NCBI RefSeq assembly: GCF_000350225.1
Contig: NW_005179061.1
Coordinates: 124,001-188,000, forward strand
Source of the DNA: Chondrus crispus
Taxonomy: Eukaryota > Rhodophyta > Florideophyceae > Gigartinales > Gigartinaceae
Length of the DNA: 64,000 nt
Direction: 5' to 3'
Position 1 is the first letter of the stretch. Each line of letters begins with the position of its first letter. Under the pieces are notes generated by a model. The model ran no database searches and was not told the DNA's origin. It worked only from the letters and a program-made list of their open reading frames with translations. Below are positions 1 to 9,310 of the stretch, in pieces. The position numbers were made by a program, and so were the translations under genes.

Positions 1-2210
1 TAGTAGTTGTAGGCAGCTCGGTAGAACACGATTTCATGGTTGCGACGCAAGTCATCAACATTGAGACATATATTGCTTCGATGCTCATGCGCAACATGAA
101 TCGCCTCTAGGAATGGCTTCACATGCTCAATTGGGTTGGTTCTCGGCCAACGGCTCGGCAAACATCGAGAGAAGCGTGTCCACAGCGGCCAAACAGGACC
201 TTTGTACGGTTCAGGATCGCTGTACCCGTCAGGAAGGTTAGGGGGTAAGCTGTCGTTGTATCTCTCCGTGCTTTCTGGTTCAGCGTCCTCTGAACCACAA
301 CCATCACGAAGTTCCATGGAAACGCTCGGTGATCGTCGAGATACTTCGAGTCCCATTGACTGAAGAACTGTTTTTTGCACTTCCCACGCGAGCCCATCCA
401 AGACATACTTGACCTCCTTCTTGACAATTTCCACTTGCTTGGGGTTCAACGTGCGCTCTTTCCGGCCCCGCGAACTAGAGCCAGCAGCCTTCGTCGTGCT
501 TCTACGAGTGGAAAACCTCTTCGTCTTTTGCTTCTTACTGCTTTCATTCTCGTTCGTATTCCGAGAAGCCACATGCCGCTTTCTTTTGCTCCTCCGTGTG
601 GAAGGTAACTTAGGAGTAGCAACCACGTCCGTCGCCGAGTGCTTGTCTTGTGTGCCATCCCCCCCTCCTTCTATTTCCCCTTCTCCTTCTCCTTCTCCCT
701 CTCCTTCTCCTTCTCCTTCTTCTTCTTCTTCTTCTCTTTCTTCTTCTTCTCCCTCTCCGCTTCCTCCTTCTCCTTCTCGTCGTCCTTCTGCGGCTTGATT
801 TCTATTCGATGCTTCCAATCCCTCCCTTGCCTCAGCGGGAATGGACTTGGCACTGCTTTCGGCCACGCGACCGCGGACAGCCTTAATAGCCGAAGTTTCT
901 TCTCCCGCCGAAGAAACGCGGACCACAGAGTGGCTCGATGCTTGCGTAGTAGAAGGGGGAGTTGCAGGAAGAGGCGGAGGAGATTCTATGATCCCAAAAG
1001 CCTTCTTCAAGTGTCTCCTCATCCTCGACAGGAGAAGCGCTTGTGCAGATGGCTTTCGAGACTTGACAGTACCGAAATCCCGGAACAGTGCGATTGCCAA
1101 ATGGCGAATACTCCTACCTTCCGACGCCGTGAACATGATCTCCTTCCCAAGCACGTCGGTGACCTCCATTGACTTGAAGGAGGCAACGCGAACGATCTCT
1201 GTATAGATCTTCATAATAGCCTTGTAAAAGTCACTCCGAAAGGACTCGAAGTTGCCCTGCCTCTTCTCTTTTAATCGTTTTTGAAGAACATCCAATGCGA
1301 AGCAATATGCTCCGTCATCCATGGAGTTGAGAATGTTACTCGACAGATGCGTAACTCCAAGGGGGGCTACTGAATCTGAAGAGCCTTTGCGCAGCTCCTC
1401 ATAGACCGCCTCGACCTTTTCGTAGCAAGATTTGCTTCTTGCCAGGCGGAGGGCGATGGATGCATACCTCATCATGTGCCTCATCCTTGACTTCTTCTTC
1501 TTCTTCGACGATGTCTTCCAAACCTTGTCGTCGACATTCGCCTCCAAAAACGAAGCCGCCAGCTTCGTGGCCATCATGTCATTGAGAGAGACATTTTTCT
1601 CTTCGCGTAGAATTTGACAGGTACTGATGGCCCCGTGAATGTGGTCTAGAAAGTCCGGAACAATCACATTGGAGGCAACTTCGTTGAGGTGTCGAGCGAT
1701 TTGCAACATCTCCAATGCAGTGAGATGCTTTTCATCCTTACGCGTCCATAGACGAACGGGAGCGCTTCGCAAGAGCTGCATCCACTTGTCATCTTTATGC
1801 ATGAGATCCTTGAGAGCTTTGAGGCGATGGCGCCCGTCCATGAGCACCAAGTCCACTTGCAACTTGCCCTCCTCTACTACCACTCTGGAAACATCATCCT
1901 CGTCGTTCGCAGCCGCCTTCTTCTTGATGGCCACGGAGAACTGGCTTGCCCCCTCAATCCAATCCAGCTCTTCCAAGCGGTCCTTCAACTCCAACAACTT
2001 GTGGCTCCGGACGGCTCTGGCTGCAAATGTCGGCTCTTGCACATCCACGAGGTCCGCCCGGCAGCTAGCTTGATTATATAGCGTTAAATCGATCTTGGGG
2101 ATTTGAAGTGCATCCCCATCGATCGCGGAAGAATACGCACTCTGGTCTTCATCCTCTCGCACAATGTCTTGGCTGACATCCGAGTCGGAATCCACTTCTA
2201 TCACTTCCAT
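1..2210 (-). CDS. Large protein with ParB-like domain, 3' end beyond window
   Basis: A stop-free minus-strand frame begins at ATG 2210 and leaves the left edge after 736 codons, so the C-terminus is missing. Residues 40-180 resemble the ParB/sulfiredoxin-like fold: an N-terminal strand-helix segment, then LVLMDGRHRLKALKDL at residues 121-136, which fits the G-x-H-R signature of ParB-like nucleotide-binding domains. Residues 140-420 look mainly helical and are not recognised. Residues of about 475-515 are a Glu/Gly run encoded by the CTT/TTC-rich tract at 660-780. It is followed by Lys/Arg clusters (RSKRKRH, KKQKTKR) that look like nuclear localisation signals. The last visible part contains WPLWTRF and is not recognised. 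No TATA box is obvious upstream. The ORF is convincing because it stays open through complex sequence. The ParB assignment rests on one motif and is tentative; it could be a lineage-specific mobile-element protein. Confidence 0.65.
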   Translation of the reverse strand, partial: MEVIEVDSDSDVSQDIVREDEDQSAYSSAIDGDALQIPKIDLTLYNQASCRADLVDVQEPTFAARAVRSHKLLELKDRLEELDWIEGASQFSVAIKKKAAANDEDDVSRVVVEEGKLQVDLVLMDGRHRLKALKDLMHKDDKWMQLLRSAPVRLWTRKDEKHLTALEMLQIARHLNEVASNVIVPDFLDHIHGAISTCQILREEKNVSLNDMMATKLAASFLEANVDDKVWKTSSKKKKKSRMRHMMRYASIALRLARSKSCYEKVEAVYEELRKGSSDSVAPLGVTHLSSNILNSMDDGAYCFALDVLQKRLKEKRQGNFESFRSDFYKAIMKIYTEIVRVASFKSMEVTDVLGKEIMFTASEGRSIRHLAIALFRDFGTVKSRKPSAQALLLSRMRRHLKKAFGIIESPPPLPATPPSTTQASSHSVVRVSSAGEETSAIKAVRGRVAESSAKSIPAEAREGLEASNRNQAAEGRREGEGGSGEGEEEEREEEEEEGEGEGEGEGEGEGEIEGGGDGTQDKHSATDVVATPKLPSTRRSKRKRHVASRNTNENESSKKQKTKRFSTRRSTTKAAGSSSRGRKERTLNPKQVEIVKKEVKYVLDGLAWEVQKTVLQSMGLEVSRRSPSVSMELRDGCGSEDAEPESTERYNDSLPPNLPDGYSDPEPYKGPVWPLWTRFSRCLPSRWPRTNPIEHVKPFLEAIHVAHEHRSNICLNVDDLRRNHEIVFYRAAYNY

Positions 2211-2809
2211 GTCTTGAAGTCGGAGAACGGCAATAGAGGTCAAAAGGCACCGTATTGCGTGGGCGTGCAATAAGGGGGCGTAAGGGATTGGGTTGCGTAC
2301 AGTAAAGGGAAAAAAGGGGGGCGAGAGATTTGCAAACAGAAGAGAAAGGGCAAGGCACGCTGATCACCACCAACCACGCACGGGAGATAAAGCTGAGCTT
2401 GTAAGTTGAGAACAAAGAATGCAGAGATGTAGCCGTACCCACTATGCCGCAAGGAAAGAAACTCTTCTTTGCGACTTATTTGTGCCAGAACACGGAAACG
2501 GTTTCCCGGCAACTTTGGACACAATGGGCGAAAAAACAACACCGAAACACCAGGCTTTCCAGTACAGTAATAAGAAGAGCATTAAAAACAATAAAAATAT
2601 CACACGTTCGAAAATAGATCACTATGCACGAGCGGGGGCCACTGACCACAGGATACAAACGGAGAGTTGATTCTAATTAAATACGTAAATAATGTATTTG
2701 ACCAGGATGCAAAGAGGACAGCAGGGACACGTATAATTTTGTTCAAAAATGATGCAAAAATATAGCAGGGTCAACCGTACAAGTGTGTTTCGAAAAGTGT
2801 GCAGATTTC
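2211..2809. other. Intergenic, no gene seen
   Basis: The 5' flank of the ParB-like gene. Only short frames with no protein-like composition are present on either strand. The right part is AT-rich and leads into the palindrome cluster. Confidence 0.5.
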
Positions 2810-3118
2810 TACAGCAAGGACGGTCTCTTACGACCCCACTGAACAGTGGCCACTGATCACAGCTCCCAACCTGCAAAATTTGCCACCAAATTTTGTGCAA
2901 AAATTTTATACAGCAATGACGGTGTCGTACGACACCCCCTGCCGACCTGTGATCAGTGGCCACTGATCACAGCTCCCCACTGATCACAGCTCCCAACCCT
3001 CAAAAAATTGCAAACAAATTTTGCAAATTTTATACAGCAATGACGGTGTCGTCCGACACCCCCTGCCAGCCTGTGATCAGTGGCCACTGATCACAGTGGC
3101 CACTGATCACAGGACGAA
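2810..3118. repeat. Cluster of GATC/GGCC-centred palindromes
   Basis: Contains a perfect 26-bp palindrome (half-site CTGTGATCAGTGG plus its reverse complement) at 2947-2972 and 3071-3096, with further half copies. It alternates with a second perfect 16-bp palindrome GGTGTCGTACGACACC at 2921-2936 and an A/T spacer rich in AAATTTTG. The same composite unit recurs at 5.0-5.2, 29.9, 30.3-30.8 and 32.5-32.8 kb; here it is on the opposite strand to the 30-kb copies. Confidence 0.85.
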
Positions 3119-3327
3119 CCTCTTTGACGGTGTGGTAGCGTAAGGCAAGGTTCTTGTTGTATTTGCAGAGATTTCTGTGGTGCAAGATCGATACCGTCCG
3201 TTTACTGATGCCTATCGTGTCTCTACCTTATAAGGGAATGGGAGGGATCAGTGATACGGCGGTGAATAAAGATGATCTAATTGCGCTGTCATGCGTGTGC
3301 TATGTGTGCACCTATGGCTCTCACGAC

Positions 3328-3409
3328 ACTGACATAGCCAGTTTATCCCGAAACCTGGAGATCTTAAAAAATGTTAAAGAAGAATGTAGGGTCCACTGCA
3401 AACGTTATG
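3328..3409 (+). repeat. 82-bp direct repeat, left copy
   Basis: Matches 4876-4957 over 82 bp with one mismatch (A versus G near base 54) in the same orientation. The pair brackets the Uma2-type gene at a spacing of 1548 bp. Sequence similarity stops abruptly on both sides of each copy. Confidence 0.9.
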
Positions 3410-3555
3410 TTGGAAAACACGTGTTTTGGCAAAAAGCTAACATGTACATTCGAGTCACGACAACTTATTTGTCTCAGTTGGCCTACGCATCCTGCTACTT
3501 TCCTAAAATCAAATCGCATTTCCTATTCATCCGCATACTTGCTTATACTATTTGC

Positions 3556-4773
3556 CTACTTCGCCGACCCTCCCCCACCCTTCTTCGAGCCTTGTCCGCA
3601 GAGGTCTTTCTTCTTGCCTTTCTTCTTGTTCGGGCTGCTGCTGGACGAGTCATTTTTGTCCATGCTTCGGCTTGCCCCTGTTTTATCCGCACTTATGTCG
3701 TTTCGGCCGCGCTTATTCTGCATCTTTTCGTTTTCCAATCTGTCTACGACCGCCAGAGCTTCATCCCTTTGTTTTGTGAGTTTCCTTATCTGTGCGGCTT
3801 GTTTCCTGATCTCTGCGGTGTCCCTGTGCTGCAGCTCGTATTCGATCACCTTAGTCCCACTCGGAGGATTGAGCAACTCTTTCACCGTTATCTTGTCTTC
3901 ACGGCGGAAGATACGGCATATGACGGACTCATTTCCCCGATAGATCTTTCTGTGGTACATCAGCGAACTGCCACTGGCGCGAGTGGTTATAGTAGGATCG
4001 CCAGACGCTTGTCGGTCCCCGTCCTTGTCGCTTTGGCCATGAAGTTTACCCACAATGACGCAAGCATCTTTTCCACCAACTCCACCACGGTCGACAATAA
4101 CGTATTCTTCGATGTTGGCTCGGCGGTACGCTCTCCACTTACTGTCGAGGTCGACACTGCGAGTGGAGGGACTCGTGACCTCAAACACGAGTACCGGGGG
4201 ATCAACGTTTTTTCCAAACCTGATTGTCTTTGATTCCTCGCCTGCTGTGGACTCCATAGCTCTATCGTCACGATATTTGCCGATGGAGACGTCCGGCTCG
4301 CGTACCGTGTCCGATTTTCCGGAGGAACTAGACCCACCTGGCGAGGACGTAGGTGAGCCGGAGTCATCGAACACCTCACCGAACTGAGCCTCCAGAGCCC
4401 TCCTGCGACTCGGTATGTACACTTTTCCGCGTCCATAAATGGTTATGTACGCTTTCTTAGTGGCGTGAAGAACTTGAGCTTTGCTGATAATGTAGGACAC
4501 TATGCGTTCGTGCAAGTTATCGCCCATCCTTGGTGAGAAGACAAGCAGGCCGTCGACGAGGTCGTATTTCTCACGGTCACCTTGCGGAAGTTCGGCGTAC
4601 CGCGTAAACGTGCAGGGGGTAAGATGAAGGGCCCTGGGTTCTTCGTCGCTGTGGACCGAATGACCTGGTCGTTTTGCCACTTGTGCAGGACCTGGAAAAT
4701 CGGCAACAAGTTCGTCGACGATTGCAGACGGGGCGCTATTGTTGTCCTTCGTTATGGTTGAGGCCATGTCCAT
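3556..4773 (-). CDS. Uma2-type PD-(D/E)XK nuclease-like protein
   Basis: A 405-residue intact frame from ATG 4773. Residues 50-230 match the Uma2 (DUF820, putative restriction endonuclease) family. The N-terminal part reads FTRYAELP..EKYDLVDG; then REPDVSI gives the catalytic Asp161, VFEVTSPST gives Glu198 with the family's E-V-x-S-P-S-T strand, and D208, K212 and Y216 follow, with EEYVIVD closing the fold. All expected catalytic positions are retained. Residues 132-157 are a Gly/Ser-rich insertion within the domain. Residues 315-365 form a probable coiled coil, as many cyanobacterial members have, and the tail is Lys/Ser/Gly-rich. A TATA-like box lies about 40 bp upstream. The gene sits inside 82-bp direct repeats, themselves flanked by palindrome clusters. 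In bacteria the family is abundant but poorly understood; no methyltransferase partner is visible, so a classical restriction role is not implied. Confidence 0.85.
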   Translation of the reverse strand: MDMASTITKDNNSAPSAIVDELVADFPGPAQVAKRPGHSVHSDEEPRALHLTPCTFTRYAELPQGDREKYDLVDGLLVFSPRMGDNLHERIVSYIISKAQVLHATKKAYITIYGRGKVYIPSRRRALEAQFGEVFDDSGSPTSSPGGSSSSGKSDTVREPDVSIGKYRDDRAMESTAGEESKTIRFGKNVDPPVLVFEVTSPSTRSVDLDSKWRAYRRANIEEYVIVDRGGVGGKDACVIVGKLHGQSDKDGDRQASGDPTITTRASGSSLMYHRKIYRGNESVICRIFRREDKITVKELLNPPSGTKVIEYELQHRDTAEIRKQAAQIRKLTKQRDEALAVVDRLENEKMQNKRGRNDISADKTGASRSMDKNDSSSSSPNKKKGKKKDLCGQGSKKGGGGSAK

Positions 4774-4810
4774 GCAGTGCCGTCGTTCCGTGCGGTCGAC
4801 ACGGGCTTTA

Positions 4811-4824
4811 GGGGTTATATAGAA
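4811..4824 (-). promoter_or_regulatory. TATA-like box of the Uma2-type gene
   Basis: Minus-strand TTCTATATAACCCC begins about 50 bp and ends about 38 bp before ATG 4773, the distance expected for a eukaryotic core promoter with a short leader. Confidence 0.5.
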
Positions 4825-4875
4825 TGGTTCTTGAAAGCTGGAAGACGCCAGGTAACTTGGATGATCACCAGGACG

Positions 4876-4957
4876 ACTGACATAGCCAGTTTATCCCGAA
4901 ACCTGGAGATCTTAAAAAATGTTAAAGAGGAATGTAGGGTCCACTGCAAACGTTATG
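4876..4957 (+). repeat. 82-bp direct repeat, right copy
   Basis: Partner of 3328-3409 with one mismatch. It lies upstream of the Uma2-type promoter, so the gene and promoter are both inside the repeat pair. Confidence 0.9.
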
Positions 4958-5009
4958 CTCTATACGAATGGCGAAGACAGGCTTGCCACTATTTTTAAGC
5001 AAAGACGGT

Positions 5010-5220
5010 ATCGGACGCCACCCCTCGCCGGCCCGGCTCCCAAATCTCAAAATTTGCACTTTTTACAGCAAGGACGGTGTCGTGCGACACCCCTCGCCGG
5101 GCTGTGATCAGTGGCCACTGATCACAGCTCCCACATCTCAAATTTTGCACATTTTCACGGCAAGGACGGTGTTGTACGACACCCCTGGCCAGCCTGCGAT
5201 CAGTTGCTACTGATCACTGG
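5010..5220. repeat. Second GATC/GGCC palindrome cluster
   Basis: Holds the 26-bp palindrome at 5102-5127 and two diverged copies of the GGTGTCGTACGACACC type with AAATTTTGCA spacers. It has the same orientation as the 2.8-3.1 kb cluster, so the Uma2 cassette is flanked by like-oriented clusters. Confidence 0.8.
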
Positions 5221-6035
5221 ATGCCACCGGTTCAAATACGCGTAAGCATTGCCTTTGATCACGATGCAAAATTTATACAGCGAGGACTGCGTCGCGCAAT
5301 CCTTAAAAGTATTCGAACCTGTTCTCCTTTTCTAGACAAAACCACCGGCCGCTGCGAACGCCCACGCCGAAACGGAGGCTCCGGCCGTCCCCAAAACGGG
5401 CCTATGCAGAGCCCTCCTTTGCCGTTTTGAAGGACATCATTACGCCTTCCGCCCATTCCCTTGTGTCCCCATCACCAGCCCGCGCCGCGGGCGATCAATT
5501 TTGCTTGCTGCTAAAGTCTCTGCATCCTCTTTACGGGCGCCATTGCCATGTAACCATGCTCAACCAACTTCATCCTTCCCCAGTCCACGATCACACCCCT
5601 TTCTCGATTTTCTTCCATTGTGCGATGAGATACAGTGTGCCTGTTTCTACAGCTTCCGACTCCGCGCCGCTGCCATCCCTGCTCTGATCACATCAGACTA
5701 AACTACGCCTTCGCGTCACACGGGGCGACTGGCCTCCATTCGCCAGGGTTTTGCAGTAAACAAAACAAAACAACGGCGCAATGAGGGCGGCGTATAGCCA
5801 ACTACAGTTCATGGATTTTCGGACAGTCAGAATCAGAATTAAGAGTGAAGAGGCAAGCGTCAAGGAGTGAAAGAGTTGAAAGAGTCAAAAGTGAGTCAAA
5901 AAGTCAAAAGCAGGGACGCAGGTTAGAAAGACGTCTGGAAAGTTTTTATTTGCGAAGCGAACTGTAGAATGCAAGTTACCGTAGGCCTACTAGAACTCTT
6001 TCATCTCTCCGAAGACACAAGGAAATTTGAAGGAC
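5221..6035. other. Intergenic, no gene seen
   Basis: Downstream flank of the recombinase gene. Short frames only. A weak repetition of GAGTGAAAGAGTTGAAAGAG occurs near 5865-5900. No conserved element recognised. Confidence 0.45.
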
Positions 6036-8058
6036 TCAACCCAGAAAGTCGGCACACATCATGCTCCCGCTTTCATCATTGTCAGCATTCAGGTTCAGCA
6101 CTTTGTTGAGTTCCCTCGCAGAATCCTCAAATTCACTGCGGTCAACTCCAATGTAGGTGGTCATGAGTTGCTCTACAGAGGTGTTCATGACTTTCCCAAG
6201 AAGCCGCAGAAAGGCGTCCTCGTCAAGATCTCTGAAGAGCCTCTTGTCCCGGTACGCCGCCATCATCATCGTCCCATAACTGCTCCTTAGGGACATCATG
6301 GTGATGTGGTTGAGATCCGGGAAATGGCACTTCAAAAAGTTCTTGAGGACCCGTGTGACCTGTGCCGTGCTGAGGAAATCACCATTTTCCGTGTGCATCA
6401 GCAGAGGCTTCGACGGATCCTCACCTTCCTCGACCTCCGTTCTTTGGATTATGATTTTCCTCGTGACTTGTTGATGAAATTTCACAAACTTGAAGGCTGA
6501 CTTGTGTACAAGGACGTTCGGAAAGTCAGCCTTCCTTTTCGTTTTTTCCACAGTGGTCCGCATTTCGAAGAAGTGCACCCTTGCAGCTTGTGCACTCATG
6601 TCGATCAGCTCATTCTCGTCAGGGCACTGAAGCGTAGTGTACACCTGCGGACGCTGACCGGCTGCTGAGAAAATGAGCATTAAGAGAAGGTTGATGGACC
6701 ATTTTCTCATTAACTGTTGAGTATTCAAGCGCGCCAGAGCCTGCCCAGTGCCCTGAGAGCTTTTCGTGCTCAGAAACAAAGAGATTATTCCGTCCAAGTC
6801 GTTCTTCACAATCTTGAAGCATCGGCGAAAGTCTTCTTCCAGGAAAACGGTTCCTTCGGCGACACGCTCCTCGAGCTGCTTGCGGTGGTTGGCTCGAGAG
6901 CGTGCCAGGCTTTTCTGCGAGTTGTACACCTTTTGCAGCTTAAGCCTGGATCTCTCAGCCTCTGCGGTCAGGTGCACGTCACGGTCGGAGAAGAAGACCT
7001 TTGCATACTCTGCCGTCTTGCGGAGATGCAAGGCTTTGGTCATCACCGTTGTGCACTGGCCTTTGGCGTCGTAGTAATCGAGGAAGAGGTCAATCGAATC
7101 CCTATCGCATACCGCACGGTATAGGCTTCCGGGCTCCCAACAGGTCTTCACGTTCGTATGTCCGAGGACGATATGCAGACGGAGATACTGACCAACCACG
7201 GTGACCATCTGGAGAAAACTGCTTAAACTCCCACCGTTTCGGACTTTCCGGTCATACTCCGTCATGAAGATCTCCTGCACATCGCTGTTGTTGAACTGCG
7301 ACAAGGGAAGCGCGGAGTATGCCGGCTTCCCTTTTATCGCCGCGGAGTCGTCCTCCAGCGTCGCTTCTCGAGAGGTGAAGAAGTCGTGCTCTATAAAGCT
7401 TTCGGAGCTCGTCAACCCAGGCCTCCCGAATGGAGCCATTTTTCCGCTCGGCGACCGCCAGAGTCTTCTTCCTCTTCCGGCCCATAGTCAACTTCCTCTT
7501 GTTGACCTTCGGACACTTGCGGATAGACGACTTCCGTGCATCTACCATTGCACAGAGCCTTTCCGAGATTTGGTCGACTCTCACAGTCTTAAAGTCGAAA
7601 CAAACCTCTCCGTCTTTCCCACCTTCAGACTCATTGCCATTCGCGCAATCCCAGGATAGGTCGGCGTTAGCGTCGACGTCCACGATGGCGTCGGCGCCCG
7701 CGATGGCGTCGGCGTCGGCGTCGGCGTCGGTGCCGCCGCCAGTGCCGCTGCCGTTCGACAGCCCTTGGACATGACCATGAACCCCCTCCGTGCCTTCCGT
7801 GTCTTCCTCTTGCCCATCGCCACAGGAGGCGTTGGAGGGCTGAGGCTGGAACTGGACCTGGGCGGCATGCCCGAAATCCGTGTTCCGCGCCCCTGCAAAG
7901 GCAGCACCAGCCGGAGTAGCAGCACAGTGTTGCGCATCTTGGATCATTTCCAAACCCTCGCTGGCAGTCTGCAAAACCTCCTCCTCCTCCTCACCACCAA
8001 ACACGTTTACAATCACACCACCATCTCCACCATCTCCGACGTCATACTGATGAGACAT
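6036..8058 (-). pseudogene. Crypton-like tyrosine recombinase YR1, frameshifted
   Basis: Two overlapping minus frames form one gene of about 670 codons. The first starts at ATG 8058 and the second runs to 6036; they must be joined by a single-base shift near 7405, as comparison with the intact paralogue YR2 (51356-53251) shows. The N-terminal part is acidic with an Asp-Ala repeat (GTDADADADA) coded by GGCGTC repeats, followed by a basic KKTLAV region. The C-terminal part is the catalytic domain: AAGQRPQVYTTLQ supplies the first Arg, TENG..AQVTRVL follows, SLRSSYGTMMM supplies the second Arg, and MNTSVEQLMTTYIGVD holds the candidate nucleophilic Tyr. The usual His positions are replaced. Cryptons and related elements use such enzymes to cut and rejoin DNA via a circular intermediate. 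The shift may be a mutation, a sequencing error or recoding; mutation is most likely. Confidence 0.75.
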
Positions 8059-8168
8059 CTCCAAACTGGAGATGTCACTGTTTCTCCGACCCGAACTTGA
8101 AAAGGTAGTTGTTTGGGTTTTCTCGTACACCCTCGCACCACTGTTCAACCACACTGATGGCCTGACTG

Positions 8169-8212
8169 GTTCTATATAAATGAAGGCCTGACGGCCTCCA
8201 TTTATATAGAAC
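8169..8212. promoter_or_regulatory. Palindrome with TATA boxes on both strands
   Basis: A 20-bp inverted repeat (arms 8169-8188 and 8193-8212, one mismatch, 4-nt spacer TGAC). Each arm contains CTATATAAATG, so a TATA box is presented to both strands. It lies 111-154 bp upstream of the YR1 start. It may drive YR1 and possibly a divergent transcript. Confidence 0.55.
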
Positions 8213-9048
8213 ACACTCACTCTACTGCGTTGATGAAGAGACTGGGTGTAGCAGCTGCAGATGGGACCAATATTCGCTTCCGTAGGTTTCTAGAGTACAA
8301 TAAACGTCATTATCTGAGCATTCTCGACTATACTCTACACACAACCGTACAGAGGTTTCTCCTTTCAACAGGTTCGGGCTGCACAAAAACAAAATCATCA
8401 AGGCATGATGACTTGGAAAGTGTGGAACGCCGTGTAATCACTACTCTACGTGTCTTCATAAACCGAGAGAACCAAAAAAAGAAGAATCGAAAAGGAGACG
8501 GTTCCCTCCAATTCAACATAAACACGAACTACTACTACGTTATGCCCTAACCCTCCACTTTTCCCTCCATTCCTATGACAGCCTCCTACGAATGAGTGAA
8601 TTGGTAGTGAATTCTCTTGTCACATCCCCCTTCTTGCTTGTTGCCGCAAATTCGAGCATATCCCCGCGTACACATTATTTCTCTGTCTGATGTGCGCAAA
8701 ACAGTAACGGATGATAAGGAATAAGGAATGTAAGGGGGAAGATATGGGGAATATCTGTTTGGCGGGAAATGCAAGGAAAACGCGTGCGCGTCAAATTACG
8801 TTTGGCGGGATAAAGAAACGACTTAAATGAAGCGGTCGTCGAACGGGGCGACAGAGAGATATGCGAGAGATATGCGGCGAAAGCGGCGAGATATAAATGC
8901 GATGGAGCCGAGGGCAATGAGCAATGAAAAGGCCCAGGAATGAACGGCGACGAGGGCCTTTAGTGACCCAGCATGAATCAATGGACATCTAGGGCCCAGT
9001 GCGCAGGTGTAATGAGGTGTGCAGTTCTCGCAATTCTATGACGTTGTA
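8213..9048. other. Intergenic, no gene seen
   Basis: A possible divergent transcript from the palindromic promoter would cross this stretch, but plus-strand frames are short (longest about 106 codons) and low in protein-like character. No repeat recognised. Confidence 0.4.
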
Positions 9049-9100
9049 GTATATCTGTGTACAACGCCGGGGCCCGGTGTTGTACAGTACACAGATATAC
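9049..9100. repeat. Inverted repeat around CCGGGGCCCGG
   Basis: GTATATCTGTGTAC on the left pairs with GTACACAGATATAC on the right, with a small bulge, around a GC-rich centre. It forms a stable hairpin or cruciform candidate at the start of a GTAC-rich tract. Confidence 0.7.
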
Positions 9101-9310
9101 ACCGCATACGGGACGTGCGCAGATACAGCAATGTACAGTACGTACTCGTACAATACCGTGCAGTACCGAACTGTGCGTAACGTAGTACCGTAAGTACTGT
9201 ACAGTAGTGCAGTAGTGTACAGTAGTGTACAGTAGTGTACAGTAGTACGGTCCCGCTCCGCATGGCGTGGCACCGTACCGTAGCGTACGTACGAGTGCAC
9301 GCACGAGTAC
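9101..9310. repeat. GTAC-rich tract with short tandem repeats
   Basis: Dense in GTAC tetramers, including at least three tandem copies of GTGTACAGTA at about 9200-9245. The apparent minus-strand reading frames rich in Tyr, Thr, Val and Cys are by-products of this composition. Confidence 0.7.

Noticed and set aside
409..1206. Plus-strand frames with Ser/Pro or Phe runs
   Set aside because: They are shadows of the CTT/TTC tract inside the minus-strand ParB-like gene.
2810..3118. CRISPR-like array
   Set aside because: Units are palindromic with similar, not unique, spacers and no cas-like gene; it is a dispersed repeat.
3154..4233. 359-codon plus-strand frame
   Set aside because: Antisense to the Uma2-type gene, crosses the direct repeat and has no domain; the minus strand explains the sequence.
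6027..7774. Several plus-strand frames of 60-150 codons
   Set aside because: Antisense to YR1, no independent support.
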